Below, piece after piece: positions 1-8,824 of a DNA stretch of 64,000 nucleotides (the first letter of the stretch is position 1; each line of letters starts with the position of its first letter). The notes under the pieces were generated by a model. It saw only the letters and a list, made by a program, of their open reading frames with translations, was not told the origin of the DNA and searched no databases. The stretch covers positions 18,366 to 82,365 of the forward strand of contig NZ_JACLZI010000034.1 of assembly GCF_014280935.1 (NCBI RefSeq), given 5' to 3'. Both the position numbers and the translations under genes were made by a program. Origin of the DNA: Aquibacillus kalidii. Its GTDB lineage: Bacteria; Bacillota; Bacilli; Bacillales; Amphibacillaceae.

Positions 1-402
1 AAGTATATTATTTGTAATAGTCCTACTTCTAGAACTAATTGGCACTTTCAACAACAGAAAGACTAATAGCCCTCCAAAATAAACTACTGAACAAAGAATT
101 ATTATGACTGATAAAATTATATTTAATGGGTCTAAAACCGGATTACCATGTTGAGGCATCGAATGATGTCTAAATCCTTCCCCAAAAAGGTAATCACAAG
201 CGTCTATCATACTATCCCAATTAAACTCACTCATCCTTGTCTGTTCCAAAAGCATCATCATTGCCATAGACGGCATATCGGGCATCGAAGGCTGTTGATT
301 ATAACTGGGATGTAAAAAAACACTCATAACTAGCAATAAAAGTGATAGTGCAATTACAAGCATCCATAGAAAGAAGTTTTGCTGTACCTTTTTTCTTTTC
401 AT
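1..402 (-). CDS. Met-rich two-span membrane protein, 3' end cut by window edge
   Basis: The frame is open from an ATG at 402 to the window edge, giving at least 134 residues. A basic N-terminus leads into a hydrophobic helix at about residues 12-32. An external segment follows that is rich in Met, His and Pro (MPDMPSMAMMM near 43-53, and a HHSMPQHG stretch), then a second helix near 100-120. The start overlaps the stop of the upstream gene by 4 bases (ATGA), so the two are translationally coupled. I do not recognise the family. The Met/His-rich outer loop would suit copper binding, but that is inference. The end of the gene lies outside the window. Confidence 0.7.
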   Translation of the reverse strand, partial: MKRKKVQQNFFLWMLVIALSLLLLVMSVFLHPSYNQQPSMPDMPSMAMMMLLEQTRMSEFNWDSMIDACDYLFGEGFRHHSMPQHGNPVLDPLNIILSVIIILCSVVYFGGLLVFLLLKVPISSRSRTITNNIL

Positions 403-707
403 ATTAAGTCCTCAAGTTTTGTTCGAAGCCATACCCCCCAAATCAGAATAATAGGCAAAATAGCCATAAATGAAAAAAGCACTACCAAATCCCAGAAATC
501 ACCAGGGAATTCTCCAATTTTCGCTTGCCAAACCATAGAAGACATTAGTGAGCTCGATTTACAGGCCAATGCCATCCCTTTCATGAAGGACATAATTTGA
601 TCCATAGTTATCACTGGGTTTATAAGAGCAATGACTATAGAAATAGCCAACAAAAAATATAGCAACGACAAGGAGCGCACTACAAGGATTAACCACGGGT
701 TTTGCAT
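399..707 (-). CDS. Small two-span membrane protein, unknown function
   Basis: This 102-residue protein has a predicted helix at about residues 6-28, an external loop containing one Cys and several Met (a FMKGMALACKSSSLMSSM stretch), and a second helix at about 72-93. It is preceded by a good ribosome site (AGGGTG) and follows the cytochrome b gene by about 35 bases, so they are probably one transcript. Its helix-loop-helix layout and Met-rich loop match the next gene, so the pair may be diverged copies or two subunits. No function can be assigned from the sequence. Confidence 0.7.
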   Translation of the reverse strand: MQNPWLILVVRSLSLLYFLLAISIVIALINPVITMDQIMSFMKGMALACKSSSLMSSMVWQAKIGEFPGDFWDLVVLFSFMAILPIILIWGVWLRTKLEDLI

Positions 708-742
708 AGATTTTCACCCTTTTATCCTAGCGAGGTTTGTTA

Positions 743-1233
743 TTATTTTTTCTTTCTAGGCTTTAGAGGTATTCGAAAGATTTTGCGTTTTTGTATAATA
801 TGCCAAATAATAGCTATTAAAATAACAAATGCGAACAATTCATGTATAACAAATCCGGTGACTGCATAACTAAAAGGTACAGCTGGAAGAAACCACAATA
901 ATATTCCACTGAATACCAATAGTGAAGAAATAGCTAAGTTTGCTCCACCAAATCCTGACAATCCAATTGGCATCCAAATACGTTTCGGTATTTTGCTATA
1001 AACAATTTGATTAATCTCGTAAAATATCATTACCACCATCCATAACACCCAAAAAACACCTACAACACGGTGAGTGATGTCAGCAAGAGCAAAATTATTA
1101 TCAAATACCCATCCAAACCTTGCACTTACTATACTCAATCCAGTAATTAGTAATAAAAAAACTAGGATTGCCGAAATCCAGTGTAAAATAAGATCAAATG
1201 GAGTTTTTTTTTACGCCGTTTTCTTTTATTCAA
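743..1233 (-). CDS. Cytochrome b561/formate dehydrogenase gamma-like di-haem membrane protein, frameshifted in a poly-A run
   Basis: Four-helix membrane protein with His in each helix region (LHW, THR, IHE, WHI), the pattern of di-haem b-type cytochrome subunits that pass electrons to or from quinone. The main frame is open from 1138 down to 743, but helix 1 (HWISAILVFLLLITGLSIVS) lies upstream of the first in-frame ATG. The natural start is a TTG at 1233 behind GAGAAGGAG (1244-1252). That frame joins the cytochrome frame only if the run of nine A (1204-1212) is read as ten. So the gene is frameshifted, mis-sequenced, or expressed by slippage. If only the 131-residue part were made, the first haem-ligating helix would be missing. 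Neighbours suggest a small redox complex. Confidence 0.65.
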
Positions 1234-1280
1234 TTTATAAATTCTCCTTCTCAAAGTTTCGTAAAATGGATCATTTAAAC

Positions 1281-2006
1281 CTAACTTTTATTCTTTTTTC
1301 CTGTGCTCTTTTCCTTAATTAAACTAATAAAATACCCAACCAAGCTTATAACAAGTATCAGAACCAAAACCATTAAAATTATTTTAAATACAGTCACCAT
1401 TTTGTTAAAAAAGCCTTCCATACCCGATCCACTACTTGTTTGATTAGCCTTTGTTCCCTCGTCATTATTCTGTTCCATTGAACTTTGGGATTTGTTTGTA
1501 TTTGAAGTGTTCATACTTGATTGTGTTTGTTGATTGGTTGATTCTGTATTTGAAGTTGTCATCATGTTTTGTAATTGTTTTAGGCTTTCATTTATTTGAT
1601 TTAACCCCTCCATTACCCCATCGGTAGATTCATTATTCGACTTGGTAGTTGAATTATTTGGTGTACTCATAGAGGAACCATTGTTAGTAGAGTTATCTTC
1701 ATTAATAAGCTGTTGTAGCTCCTGAATGTTCTTATTTAACTCCTCTAAAGTAGTAGCAATTTGAGTTGTTTCACTACTATTCTTTGGCGATTCTTTATTT
1801 GATTCTTGATTCATTTGAGTTGAATCTTCTTCATTATTTTTTGTTTTCTGTTCAGATTGTTTTAATGTTGCAAGTTCTTCTTTTATAGCTGTTATTTCCT
1901 TTTGAATATCTTCTATTGTAGTTTTAGCATGAAGGCTGCCAGCTCCATAGGTAAAACCAAAAACAAAGATTAACAGTAGTATGAATACCTTTAATAATCT
2001 AAGCAT
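1281..2006 (-). CDS. Secreted, membrane-anchored coiled-coil protein rich in Asn/Ser/Thr
   Basis: 241 residues with a signal-like helix (residues 5-24, ending GAGSLHA), a charged coiled-coil segment (about 30-55), and a second heptad-rich helix near 85-105. Long low-complexity stretches of Asn, Ser, Thr and Gln follow, then a C-terminal transmembrane helix (about 205-228) with a basic tail. The ribosome site is AAGGGGGG just before ATG at 2006. It is the first gene of the left-edge membrane cluster. The layout suggests a surface-exposed protein tethered at both ends or by the C-terminus. No catalytic motif is visible and the family is not recognised. Confidence 0.7.
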   Translation of the reverse strand: MLRLLKVFILLLIFVFGFTYGAGSLHAKTTIEDIQKEITAIKEELATLKQSEQKTKNNEEDSTQMNQESNKESPKNSSETTQIATTLEELNKNIQELQQLINEDNSTNNGSSMSTPNNSTTKSNNESTDGVMEGLNQINESLKQLQNMMTTSNTESTNQQTQSSMNTSNTNKSQSSMEQNNDEGTKANQTSSGSGMEGFFNKMVTVFKIILMVLVLILVISLVGYFISLIKEKSTGKKNKS

Positions 2007-2292
2007 GACATCCCCCCTTCAATAGTTAGGCTTTTAGCTAGATAACTAGTCTTATTTCCTTTCTAGAAATTCATCTGTCTTTATCCTATGAGATAATAAT
2101 GTCATTATTCTATGTACTCGCCCAAACATCTTAACTATCTCCAGATTGATTCCATCTACTCAGGACATATCTATCAGATTATGGTAAATACTACCACAAA
2201 TTAAAGACCCACCACGAATTGTTATACTACTTATGTGATATGGTACACGAATTTAACAGAAAATTGTTTATATTTTAAATAAGTATCAAAAA
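2007..2292. other. Intergenic region with one short palindrome
   Basis: No gene is seen. It should hold the promoter of the leftward gene starting at 2006. An odd 15-base palindrome, AATAATGTCATTATT, lies at 2095-2109 and could be a repressor site, but no regulator can be named. Confidence 0.35.
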
Positions 2293-2316
2293 GAACCCAA
2301 TATTACATTGGGTTCC
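2287..2316 (-). terminator. Rho-independent terminator after the mod operon
   Basis: Nine-base perfect stem (2293-2301 with 2307-2315, GAACCCAAT/ATTGGGTTC), followed on the minus strand by TTTTT. It ends the modB-modCA-rhodanese transcript. Confidence 0.85.
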
Positions 2317-2337
2317 TTAAGCTATATGTTATTATTG

Positions 2338-2628
2338 TCAATTGTTTTCGTTAGTACATCTATTTGTGTGATTTGTTTTAGACCACTCATATATCCCACC
2401 TTCGATTATTTCCACGTTTCTAAAATGAGCTTTCTTTAAATAATGAAGTGCTTTTTCACTCCGCTGACCACCATGATTGCAAACTATTTGAATATCGGAT
2501 TTACGGTCTAACTCACTTAACTTATCACTAAGTTCATCAAGTGGAATAGATTTAGAACCAGGAATATGCTCCTTTTCATATTGTACACGGTCTCTAACAT
2601 CAATTATTACTTTGCTTCTCTCCCCCAA
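2338..2628 (-). CDS. Single-domain rhodanese-like sulfurtransferase
   Basis: A 96-residue rhodanese domain with the usual DVRD near the N-terminus (residues 10-13) and an active-site Cys in the loop CNHGGQRS near residue 50. Rhodaneses carry sulfur as a persulfide on that Cys. The start is a TTG at 2628 behind GGGAGTGG. The gene follows the ModC-ModA fusion by 29 bases and precedes the operon terminator, so it is the third gene of the molybdate operon. Its placement suggests sulfur delivery for molybdenum cofactor maturation, but this is inferred only from context. Confidence 0.85.
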   Translation of the reverse strand: MGERSKVIIDVRDRVQYEKEHIPGSKSIPLDELSDKLSELDRKSDIQIVCNHGGQRSEKALHYLKKAHFRNVEIIEGGIYEWSKTNHTNRCTNENN

Positions 2629-2657
2629 AGAACCACTCCCTTCTTAGATATCATGAG

Positions 2658-4532
2658 TTATTCATTAACAGATTTATAACCATATTTCTTAAATATTTTT
2701 TGCCCTTTATCAGATAACATCATTTCTACAAATTCCTTTGCAAGTTTCTTATTAGGAGCTTTCTTAGTGACTGAAATATAGTTTGTAGCCACAATATTAA
2801 ACTTATCTGGTATTTTTATTTTTTTAACCTTTTTTGCAAAGTCTGGTGTTACATCGGTAGGATAAACCATTCCTACCTCTGCTTCACCCAAAGATACTTT
2901 CTGAAGCACTTGCTTTACATTTGTTTCTAATGAAACAACGTTATCCATTACTTTATCAGGGAATTTCTGGCCGTATTCATCACTAGCGTTTTTTATAACT
3001 TGACGAGAGTACCTCCCAATAGGAACCGTGTCCGTACCTATGACAAGCTTTAAGTCCTTGCTCCCCAAGTCTTCTAATGAGGAAATCTTACGTGGGTTAT
3101 TTTTTGGAACAACCATTGTTACACTATTTAAAGAGACTGGTTGGAACTCGTTAATTAAATCTTGCTTTTTAACTGCTTCTATATGCCCTAAATCTGCTGA
3201 TAAAAATATATCTGCATTAGCTCCTTGTTCTAACTGAGTTCTTACTATTTGTGTACCCGCAAATGTTGCTTTCACATCAACATTAGGATGGTTCGTTTCA
3301 AATTCTTTCATTAGATCTTTAAATGGTTCTGTAGCATTGGCTGCAACTAAAGCAAAAAGTTCAACCTTTTGTCCGGTTTCGTTTGAGTTGGAATTATAAG
3401 CAAAGGAACCAATAGCTATAAGCAAAATTAAGAGAGGTATAATATATATCCCTGCTTTTTTCGGTTTCTTTGTTTCTTGTAATTTTCTTCCCTTTCGTTC
3501 ATAGCTTTCTTTTTTACGAAACTTTTTAATTATATTTGGTGATAAATTCAATGGTCGAGCATCTTCATTTTTTATCCACGCATAGACGACCTCACCAATT
3601 TCCATTTCTTTTTTTTGAAACAATTCAATCGGAATATCAGCATGAATAGGTATCTCTTGGTTTGCTTCAATAATTTGCAATCTAACAAAAGCACCACTAT
3701 AGCTAATATCACCTATTGTCCCTTTCCATTCATATTGTGCCTCACTTTGTGTTTGGTACACTTTTACTTTCCATGGGTCAAAGGCAACATGTTCACTACC
3801 GGACTCATTAGCTGTTACATTCATTAAATTTGTCCCTGTAAATTGTGCTACAAAAGGACTTGCCGGGAAATTAGTTATATCAGCTTGGCTACCAGCCTGT
3901 ATTATCTCTCCTCTGTCCATTACTGCAACCTTATCTCCCAGGATACGAGCATCCTCAAAATCATGGGTGACAATTATAGTCGGTATATCTAATTGTTTGA
4001 GCAATTGTTTTAATTCTAACCTCACTCGTGACCTTGTTGAAACATCAAGGGCAGATAAAGGTTCATCCAGAAGTAATACATCAGGTTTGGTCACAAGCGC
4101 TCTAGCTAATGCCACTCGTTGCTGTTCACCACCAGATAGCATATGTGGTTTAGAATCAGCTAACTGTTCGATCTCTAAAAATGCCAATGTATCGTCTACT
4201 CTTTTGTTCCTTTGCTGACGCGATAGTGTAGATAATCCATATTCTACATTTCGTCTAACTGTTAAGTGCGGAAATAAGGCATAGTTTTGAAAAACATATC
4301 CAATTTCTCTTTCCTCTGGTGGCAAATTGATAGATTCTTTAGCATTATATAATGTTTTTCCGTTTATGTTTATATAACCATCATCCGGAGCTAATAATCC
4401 CGAAAGCATCTTTAACATTGTGCTTTTACCACACCCAGAATGGCCAATTAATACAAGTGTTTCGTTTTTCAATTCTTCGCTTACCTCTGTTGTAAAATGG
4501 CGAAGCTTTTTTTTAAGCTTAAATCTTAACAA
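2658..4532 (-). CDS. Molybdate ABC transporter fusion: ModC ATPase + TOBE + membrane anchor + ModA binding domain
   Basis: 624 residues. The N-terminal part (about 1-230) is an ABC ATPase with Walker A GHSGCGKST, signature LSGGEQQR, Walker B VLLLDEP and the H-loop VTHD. A TOBE-like molybdate-binding region follows (about 265-340), then a basic linker and one transmembrane helix (about 360-380). From about 389 to the end is a complete ModA-type periplasmic binding domain (starting VELFALVAAN, with AGTQIVRTQLEQGANADIF). With the ATPase inside, one helix correctly puts the binding domain outside. ModA is normally a separate lipoprotein, so fusion to the ATPase is unusual. TTG start at 4532, ribosome site AAGGGAG, 16 bases after modB. 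One continuous frame, so not an assembly join of two frames. Confidence 0.9.
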   Translation of the reverse strand: MLRFKLKKKLRHFTTEVSEELKNETLVLIGHSGCGKSTMLKMLSGLLAPDDGYININGKTLYNAKESINLPPEEREIGYVFQNYALFPHLTVRRNVEYGLSTLSRQQRNKRVDDTLAFLEIEQLADSKPHMLSGGEQQRVALARALVTKPDVLLLDEPLSALDVSTRSRVRLELKQLLKQLDIPTIIVTHDFEDARILGDKVAVMDRGEIIQAGSQADITNFPASPFVAQFTGTNLMNVTANESGSEHVAFDPWKVKVYQTQSEAQYEWKGTIGDISYSGAFVRLQIIEANQEIPIHADIPIELFQKKEMEIGEVVYAWIKNEDARPLNLSPNIIKKFRKKESYERKGRKLQETKKPKKAGIYIIPLLILLIAIGSFAYNSNSNETGQKVELFALVAANATEPFKDLMKEFETNHPNVDVKATFAGTQIVRTQLEQGANADIFLSADLGHIEAVKKQDLINEFQPVSLNSVTMVVPKNNPRKISSLEDLGSKDLKLVIGTDTVPIGRYSRQVIKNASDEYGQKFPDKVMDNVVSLETNVKQVLQKVSLGEAEVGMVYPTDVTPDFAKKVKKIKIPDKFNIVATNYISVTKKAPNKKLAKEFVEMMLSDKGQKIFKKYGYKSVNE

Positions 4533-4548
4533 AGAATCTCCCTTTCCC

Positions 4549-5352
4549 CTAATTCGGTGTAATGCGATAACTTACCATATATTTATCAATAAGGCTTACA
4601 AGTAATAGGAGTATAAATGAAACTGTTAAAAGTAACGCTGAAATGGCTACTGCTAAGCCTGCATCAGATTCCATCGCCGTAAAGATAGCTAAGGGCAATG
4701 TTTGCGTTGTTCCAGGCATATTTCCAGCAAACATCATAGTTGCACCAAATTCCCCTAAGGCTAAAGCCCAGCTTAGAGCAACCCCTGTCAGTAGACCTGG
4801 CAAAGCGAGTGGAAAGGTTACTCTCCAAAAGGTATTCCAAGGTGAAATCCCAAGTGTTCTTGAAACATCGATTAACTGGTCCTCAACACAGTCGAATGAT
4901 TGCCTGGCAGAATTTAAATAAAAAGGTGAGGCCATAAAGACTTGTGCCATCACTACCGCAGCTGCGGTAAAAGGGATCTCTATTCCAAAAATAGCAAAAA
5001 ATCCTCCAAGCATCCCATGTTGACCAAAAACGAGCAATAGTCCAACACCTACCACTGCTGTTGGAGCTACAATTGGCATTTTTAGAAAAACCTCAATTAT
5101 TCTTTTTCCGTAAAAGGTTGATTTAGACATTTGATAGGCTAATGGCGTAATAAAAATTACTATTAATGTAATGGAAATCAAGGTTGTTTGAAGGCTTAAT
5201 AAAAGGGCTTTAAATGCAAGACTATCTGTTAGTTTTGATATCAATAGTGCAGGATTCCTTGAAGTGAATACAGATATAAGTGGCAAAGTTAAATAAATAA
5301 TCGCCAGAAGAACTGGTCCTAATAAGGCAAGTTTTCTTATTTTTTTACTCAA
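4549..5352 (-). CDS. modB: Molybdate ABC transporter permease ModB
   Basis: 267-residue membrane protein with about six helices and the EAA loop typical of binding-protein-dependent permeases (SRTLGISPWNTFWRVTFPLA). It forms the channel for molybdate with the downstream ATPase/binding-protein fusion. The match to ModB rather than another anion permease rests on the ModA- and ModC-like partner. TTG start at 5352 behind AAGGAGGA. First gene of a three-gene leftward operon; the next gene begins 16 bases after its stop. Confidence 0.88.
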   Translation of the reverse strand: MSKKIRKLALLGPVLLAIIYLTLPLISVFTSRNPALLISKLTDSLAFKALLLSLQTTLISITLIVIFITPLAYQMSKSTFYGKRIIEVFLKMPIVAPTAVVGVGLLLVFGQHGMLGGFFAIFGIEIPFTAAAVVMAQVFMASPFYLNSARQSFDCVEDQLIDVSRTLGISPWNTFWRVTFPLALPGLLTGVALSWALALGEFGATMMFAGNMPGTTQTLPLAIFTAMESDAGLAVAISALLLTVSFILLLLVSLIDKYMVSYRITPN

Positions 5353-5732
5353 ATGATTCTTCCTCCTTTCATAGCTGATACATATGATATTAGTATTTCA
5401 TAGCTAAAATGATTCTATATATTAAAATAGGTAAATTTTAGTAAGTAATTTTTGAGTCTTTAGTCTATCCATCTAGTAAAAGGTAGGAAAACAATAATTC
5501 ACGCCCCAACTATCGTCAACAGCTCGGAACACCATTTTTTTATTAATTCACTTGAGGAATTTGATTTTCATAATGACAAAATAATACCTAAAACATCTGA
5601 TTTTAACTAGAACAGATTACTTAATTTGGAATATATCAGGCACGTCTAACTTATTATGACCATAGGATATTTCTAGTTTGACGCTGTTAACAGTTATGAG
5701 GCGTCAAAATTAAATAACGGAGGTGACTTATC
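5353..5732. other. Divergent intergenic region between modB and a lipoprotein gene
   Basis: About 380 bases with no gene seen. It must carry the promoters for modB (leftward) and for the lipoprotein (rightward, ribosome site CGGAGGTGA just before 5733). A 6-base inverted pair TTGACGC/GCGTCAA lies around 5678-5709, flanking CTGTTAACAG. It might be an operator. I could not identify a molybdenum-cofactor riboswitch here. Confidence 0.4.
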
Positions 5733-6533
5733 ATGTATTATTTTAAACCTTTTCTCTATCTAAGTTTCTCATTATTAATTGTTATTCTTCTAGCAGGTTG
5801 TTCCATTCAGACTCAAAAACAAACAACGGAAGCACCTGACCTTGTCAAAATTGATAATTTTCGAGACGGACCATCCACTAGTCAAAATCAACCTACAACT
5901 GCTGTTGATTTCACCTTTGATCAAGCTGCATATTTAAATGGTGGTGATCGATCCAATTTCCACCTTGTTCCATTAGGTGGTGGTGATCCGTTAGACGCCA
6001 CGACTAATGTTAAACCAGAAAATGACAAGGAAGGAGATAAAGTAGTTACAGTACTTTTTCCAGGCGATCTCAAACCTAATCATTATGCACGTGGTTATGT
6101 AGACTCTAAAACAGTAAATTCGGATAGTAGCAACACAAGCGCTGAGAACCCTCTTAACATTAACCAAGCAGCTCAAGTTAGTAACAATGGAAAAACAAAA
6201 AATCCTGATCTAGTAAGTATTTCCCACGAAGAAAATTCTGTCCTATTTGAATTTGACGAAGCATTAACAGATGATGATATTATCCAAAATTCTAGTGGCT
6301 TACGATTGTATTTTAAAAAAGCGGAACAAGGAAGTACCATACCCTCTGCAGGTTCCTCACGCGTTGAAGTAGTTAATAATACTACACTACGAGCTTATTA
6401 TGAAGGAACAATACCTGGAGACTATAAAATAGAAGATGCTGTTGGTGCTTATGTAGTGCAAGGAACTGTTCAAGCTGCAGAAGGTTCTAGGGGAGCAAAT
6501 AGTGGTAAAAATGCTTTTGATGAGATGCGTTAA
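5733..6533 (+). CDS. Lipoprotein with two tandem copies of one beta-rich domain
   Basis: 266 residues with a type II signal peptide; the lipobox LLAGC puts the lipidated Cys at about residue 23. The mature part holds two similar units: one opening APDLVKIDNF (about 34-130) with FTFDQA, and one opening NPDLVSISHE (about 156-245) with FEFDEA. Each unit ends in a segment of the type PGDLKPNHYARGYV / PGDYKIEDAVGAYV. This looks like an internal duplication of an immunoglobulin-like fold. Anchored outside the membrane. Function not recognised. Followed by a clear terminator, so probably a single-gene transcript. Confidence 0.8.
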   Translation: MYYFKPFLYLSFSLLIVILLAGCSIQTQKQTTEAPDLVKIDNFRDGPSTSQNQPTTAVDFTFDQAAYLNGGDRSNFHLVPLGGGDPLDATTNVKPENDKEGDKVVTVLFPGDLKPNHYARGYVDSKTVNSDSSNTSAENPLNINQAAQVSNNGKTKNPDLVSISHEENSVLFEFDEALTDDDIIQNSSGLRLYFKKAEQGSTIPSAGSSRVEVVNNTTLRAYYEGTIPGDYKIEDAVGAYVVQGTVQAAEGSRGANSGKNAFDEMR

Positions 6534-6580
6534 GAAAATAGCTTGATAATAAAATAAATTCTTAACCATATCCCTAAATA

Positions 6581-6613
6581 AAAATGCTACCAACATGATG
6601 GTAGCATTTTTGT
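6581..6613. terminator. Bidirectional terminator between the lipoprotein gene and selO
   Basis: Perfect 12-base stem (6581-6592 with 6599-6610, AAAATGCTACCA/TGGTAGCATTTT) with T runs on both strands, serving the converging genes. Confidence 0.85.
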
Positions 6614-6624
6614 TTGGTTAAAAG

Positions 6625-8094
6625 TCAAGTCCCGCAAAACGTTCGGTAAGGCTTCGCTGATTTCGGTGGCAATGATGCATACTCTTCTTGTTCAGCAGCG
6701 TACTCAAAAGGGTTAGAAAGTGCATTTAGCAAACGCTTCATAACATCGTAGTCTCCATCTTCAACTGCTGCAGCTAAAGCTTCTTCCACTCTATGATTTC
6801 GAGGAATTACAGCAGGATTATTATTTCTCATCAGTTCTTGAGAAGCTTCTGAAGTCTTTTGTTGCTTTTCTAATCTTTCCTCCCACTTTCTACTCCAATC
6901 AGAGAACGCAGTAGTGTTAAATAGATTTGATCCATTATATTGACGGAGTGTTAAAGCTTTGAAAGTATTTGTAAAATCAGCACTGTATTGTTCCATCATT
7001 TCCAGCAATTCTTTAATGAGAGAACTGTCTTCTTTTTCTTCATTAAATAATCCTAATTTTGCCCGCATACCTTGAAGCCAATAATCATTATATAAATCCA
7101 TGTATTTAGAGATTTCTGCTTGTGCTAAGTCAACGGCTTCATCTTGATCTTCATGTAACAATGGTAAAAGCGATTCGGCAAACCGGGTTAAGTTCCAGCC
7201 TCCAATTGGTGGCTGATTCCCATAAGCGTAGCGACCTTGTCTATCTATGGAACTAAAAACCGTTGCAGGATCATAGCTATTCATAAATGCACATGGTCCG
7301 TAATCGATTGTTTCACCGCTTATCGTCATGTTGTCTGTGTTCATCACTCCGTGTATAAAACCTACCAACTGCCACTTAGCGATTAAAGCTGCTTGGCGAT
7401 TAATTACCTCACGAAGCAATAAAAGGTATCTATCCTCTTTCTCCTCAATCTCTGGAAAATGACGTTTTATCGTATAGTCAGCAAGGGCCTGAAGATCATC
7501 AATCGTCCCCCATCTTGCTGCATACTGGAACGTACCGACACGGATATGACTAGCAGCAACGCGTGTTAGAATAGCTCCAGGAAGTTCCGTTTCACGAATG
7601 ATCGACTCCCCAGTGGAAACGACAGCTAAGCTACGCGTAGTTGGTATTCCAAGACCATACATCGCCTCACTTATTATATATTCCCTTAACATTGGTCCAA
7701 GCGCTGCACGGCCGTCACCCCCACGTGAAAACGGTGTTCTACCTGAGCCTTTCAACTGGATATCTAAACACTCACCGGAGGAAGTAAGTTGTTCCCCTAC
7801 TAGGAGTGCACGTCCATCTCCTAACATATTAAAGTGACCGAATTGGTGGCCACCGTAAGCTTGTGCAAGCGGAATAGAACCTTTGGGCATTCGATTACCA
7901 GCGAACACCTCTACTGCGGCCTCACTATTCAGTTTCTCACTATCCAATCCCAAGTTTTTAGCTAACTCCTCATTAAAATAAACTAACTCAGGACTTTTTA
8001 CTGGATTCAGTTCTAGTGTTGCATAGAATTTTTCAGGAAGCTGTGCATAGCTAATTTCTAAGTTCCAACCTAATTCATTGTTATTATTTATCAT
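6625..8094 (-). CDS. selO: Protein adenylyltransferase SelO (YdiU/UPF0061 family)
   Basis: 489-residue SelO-type pseudokinase that transfers AMP to Ser/Thr/Tyr of target proteins. Family blocks are clear: [17 protein letters not shown], the [17 protein letters not shown] loop, [20 protein letters not shown], and the C-terminal ending PYRTFCGT, where the eukaryotic relatives carry selenocysteine. The longer frame begins at 8181, but the ATG at 8094 has the ribosome site GAGGAG at the right distance and gives the usual N-terminus ([16 protein letters not shown]), so I chose it. In other bacteria SelO is linked to oxidative-stress protein AMPylation. It follows the PCYCGC lipoprotein gene on the same strand. 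Confidence 0.93.
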   Translation of the reverse strand: MINNNNELGWNLEISYAQLPEKFYATLELNPVKSPELVYFNEELAKNLGLDSEKLNSEAAVEVFAGNRMPKGSIPLAQAYGGHQFGHFNMLGDGRALLVGEQLTSSGECLDIQLKGSGRTPFSRGGDGRAALGPMLREYIISEAMYGLGIPTTRSLAVVSTGESIIRETELPGAILTRVAASHIRVGTFQYAARWGTIDDLQALADYTIKRHFPEIEEKEDRYLLLLREVINRQAALIAKWQLVGFIHGVMNTDNMTISGETIDYGPCAFMNSYDPATVFSSIDRQGRYAYGNQPPIGGWNLTRFAESLLPLLHEDQDEAVDLAQAEISKYMDLYNDYWLQGMRAKLGLFNEEKEDSSLIKELLEMMEQYSADFTNTFKALTLRQYNGSNLFNTTAFSDWSRKWEERLEKQQKTSEASQELMRNNNPAVIPRNHRVEEALAAAVEDGDYDVMKRLLNALSNPFEYAAEQEEYASLPPKSAKPYRTFCGT

Positions 8095-8216
8095 TAAATC
8101 TCCTCTTCTTTGGATAATTAGTGAACAGCGTATCATTTTACTCTCCATCATATGTTTAGTTAATCTAATGGTATTATTCACTACATTAATTGCTCAGTAC
8201 ATATGCCTAGTGTTAG

Positions 8217-8699
8217 TTAAACATTGGGCGTAGGGGTTGGTTCCGCATAACCATCCTTGTATTTCTCATCTATATAGATTCTTATTTCTTTTATAGTTTT
8301 CCCTTCACGTGACATGTTGATCGACTCTGCAGCTATATCCAAGCACACTTGGCATTTTGTCCCATGATCATCCCATACAAGAGACCCATCCTCATTATAC
8401 TGATGGACAAAGCAATCGTAATTATCCTTATGATTCGCAGATTGTCCACAACCGCAGTAACAAGGAATATGTTCTAATAGTTCCTCATGTTGAGCAGCAA
8501 CTGTATATAATTGTTGCATGTCTTCATTCTTACCTACTAAAAAAGAGGGCAATTCTTCTACAGAGGTTGTTTCTTCCCTTATATCTCCATTGGAAAGAGT
8601 TTGTCTAGCGCTCTCTTCTAATTCATTTGTATCAGCAGCACTACATGCCCCGAGTAAAGCAGTAGTTAATATTGTAAACGATAGAATAAATGATCTCAT
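8217..8699 (-). CDS. PCYCGC-motif lipoprotein
   Basis: 160 residues with a lipobox (LLGAC, Cys at about residue 19) and the hallmark PCYCGCG followed by a Cys-containing DCFVHQ segment and a KCQVC pair, as in the PCYCGC lipoprotein family of Bacillaceae. Six conserved Cys in the mature domain suggest metal binding or redox chemistry outside the membrane, but the family's role is not established. Ribosome site AAAGGAGA before ATG 8699. It may share a transcript with selO downstream. Confidence 0.88.
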   Translation of the reverse strand: MRSFILSFTILTTALLGACSAADTNELEESARQTLSNGDIREETTSVEELPSFLVGKNEDMQQLYTVAAQHEELLEHIPCYCGCGQSANHKDNYDCFVHQYNEDGSLVWDDHGTKCQVCLDIAAESINMSREGKTIKEIRIYIDEKYKDGYAEPTPTPNV

Positions 8700-8771
8700 G
8701 GCTATCTCCTTTTTTAAAAAAATTATATACTTTCCCTAATATTTAGTTTAAATGTTTCTTTAATAATTAAC

Positions 8772-8802
8772 AAAAAAGACGCTTCCAGATAGGAACAGCG
8801 CC
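8772..8802 (-). terminator. Terminator of a lost gene
   Basis: Imperfect hairpin (GGCGCTGTTCC / GGAAGCGTC) followed on the minus strand by TTTTTT. It lies just beyond the end of the TrkA-C-like relic, which it presumably once terminated. Confidence 0.6.
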
Positions 8803-8824
8803 ATAAATGTTTTAAAGTTAAATA

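Noticed and set aside
5353..5732. Possible molybdenum-cofactor riboswitch before modB
   Set aside because: I could not build the conserved stems from the sequence on either strand.
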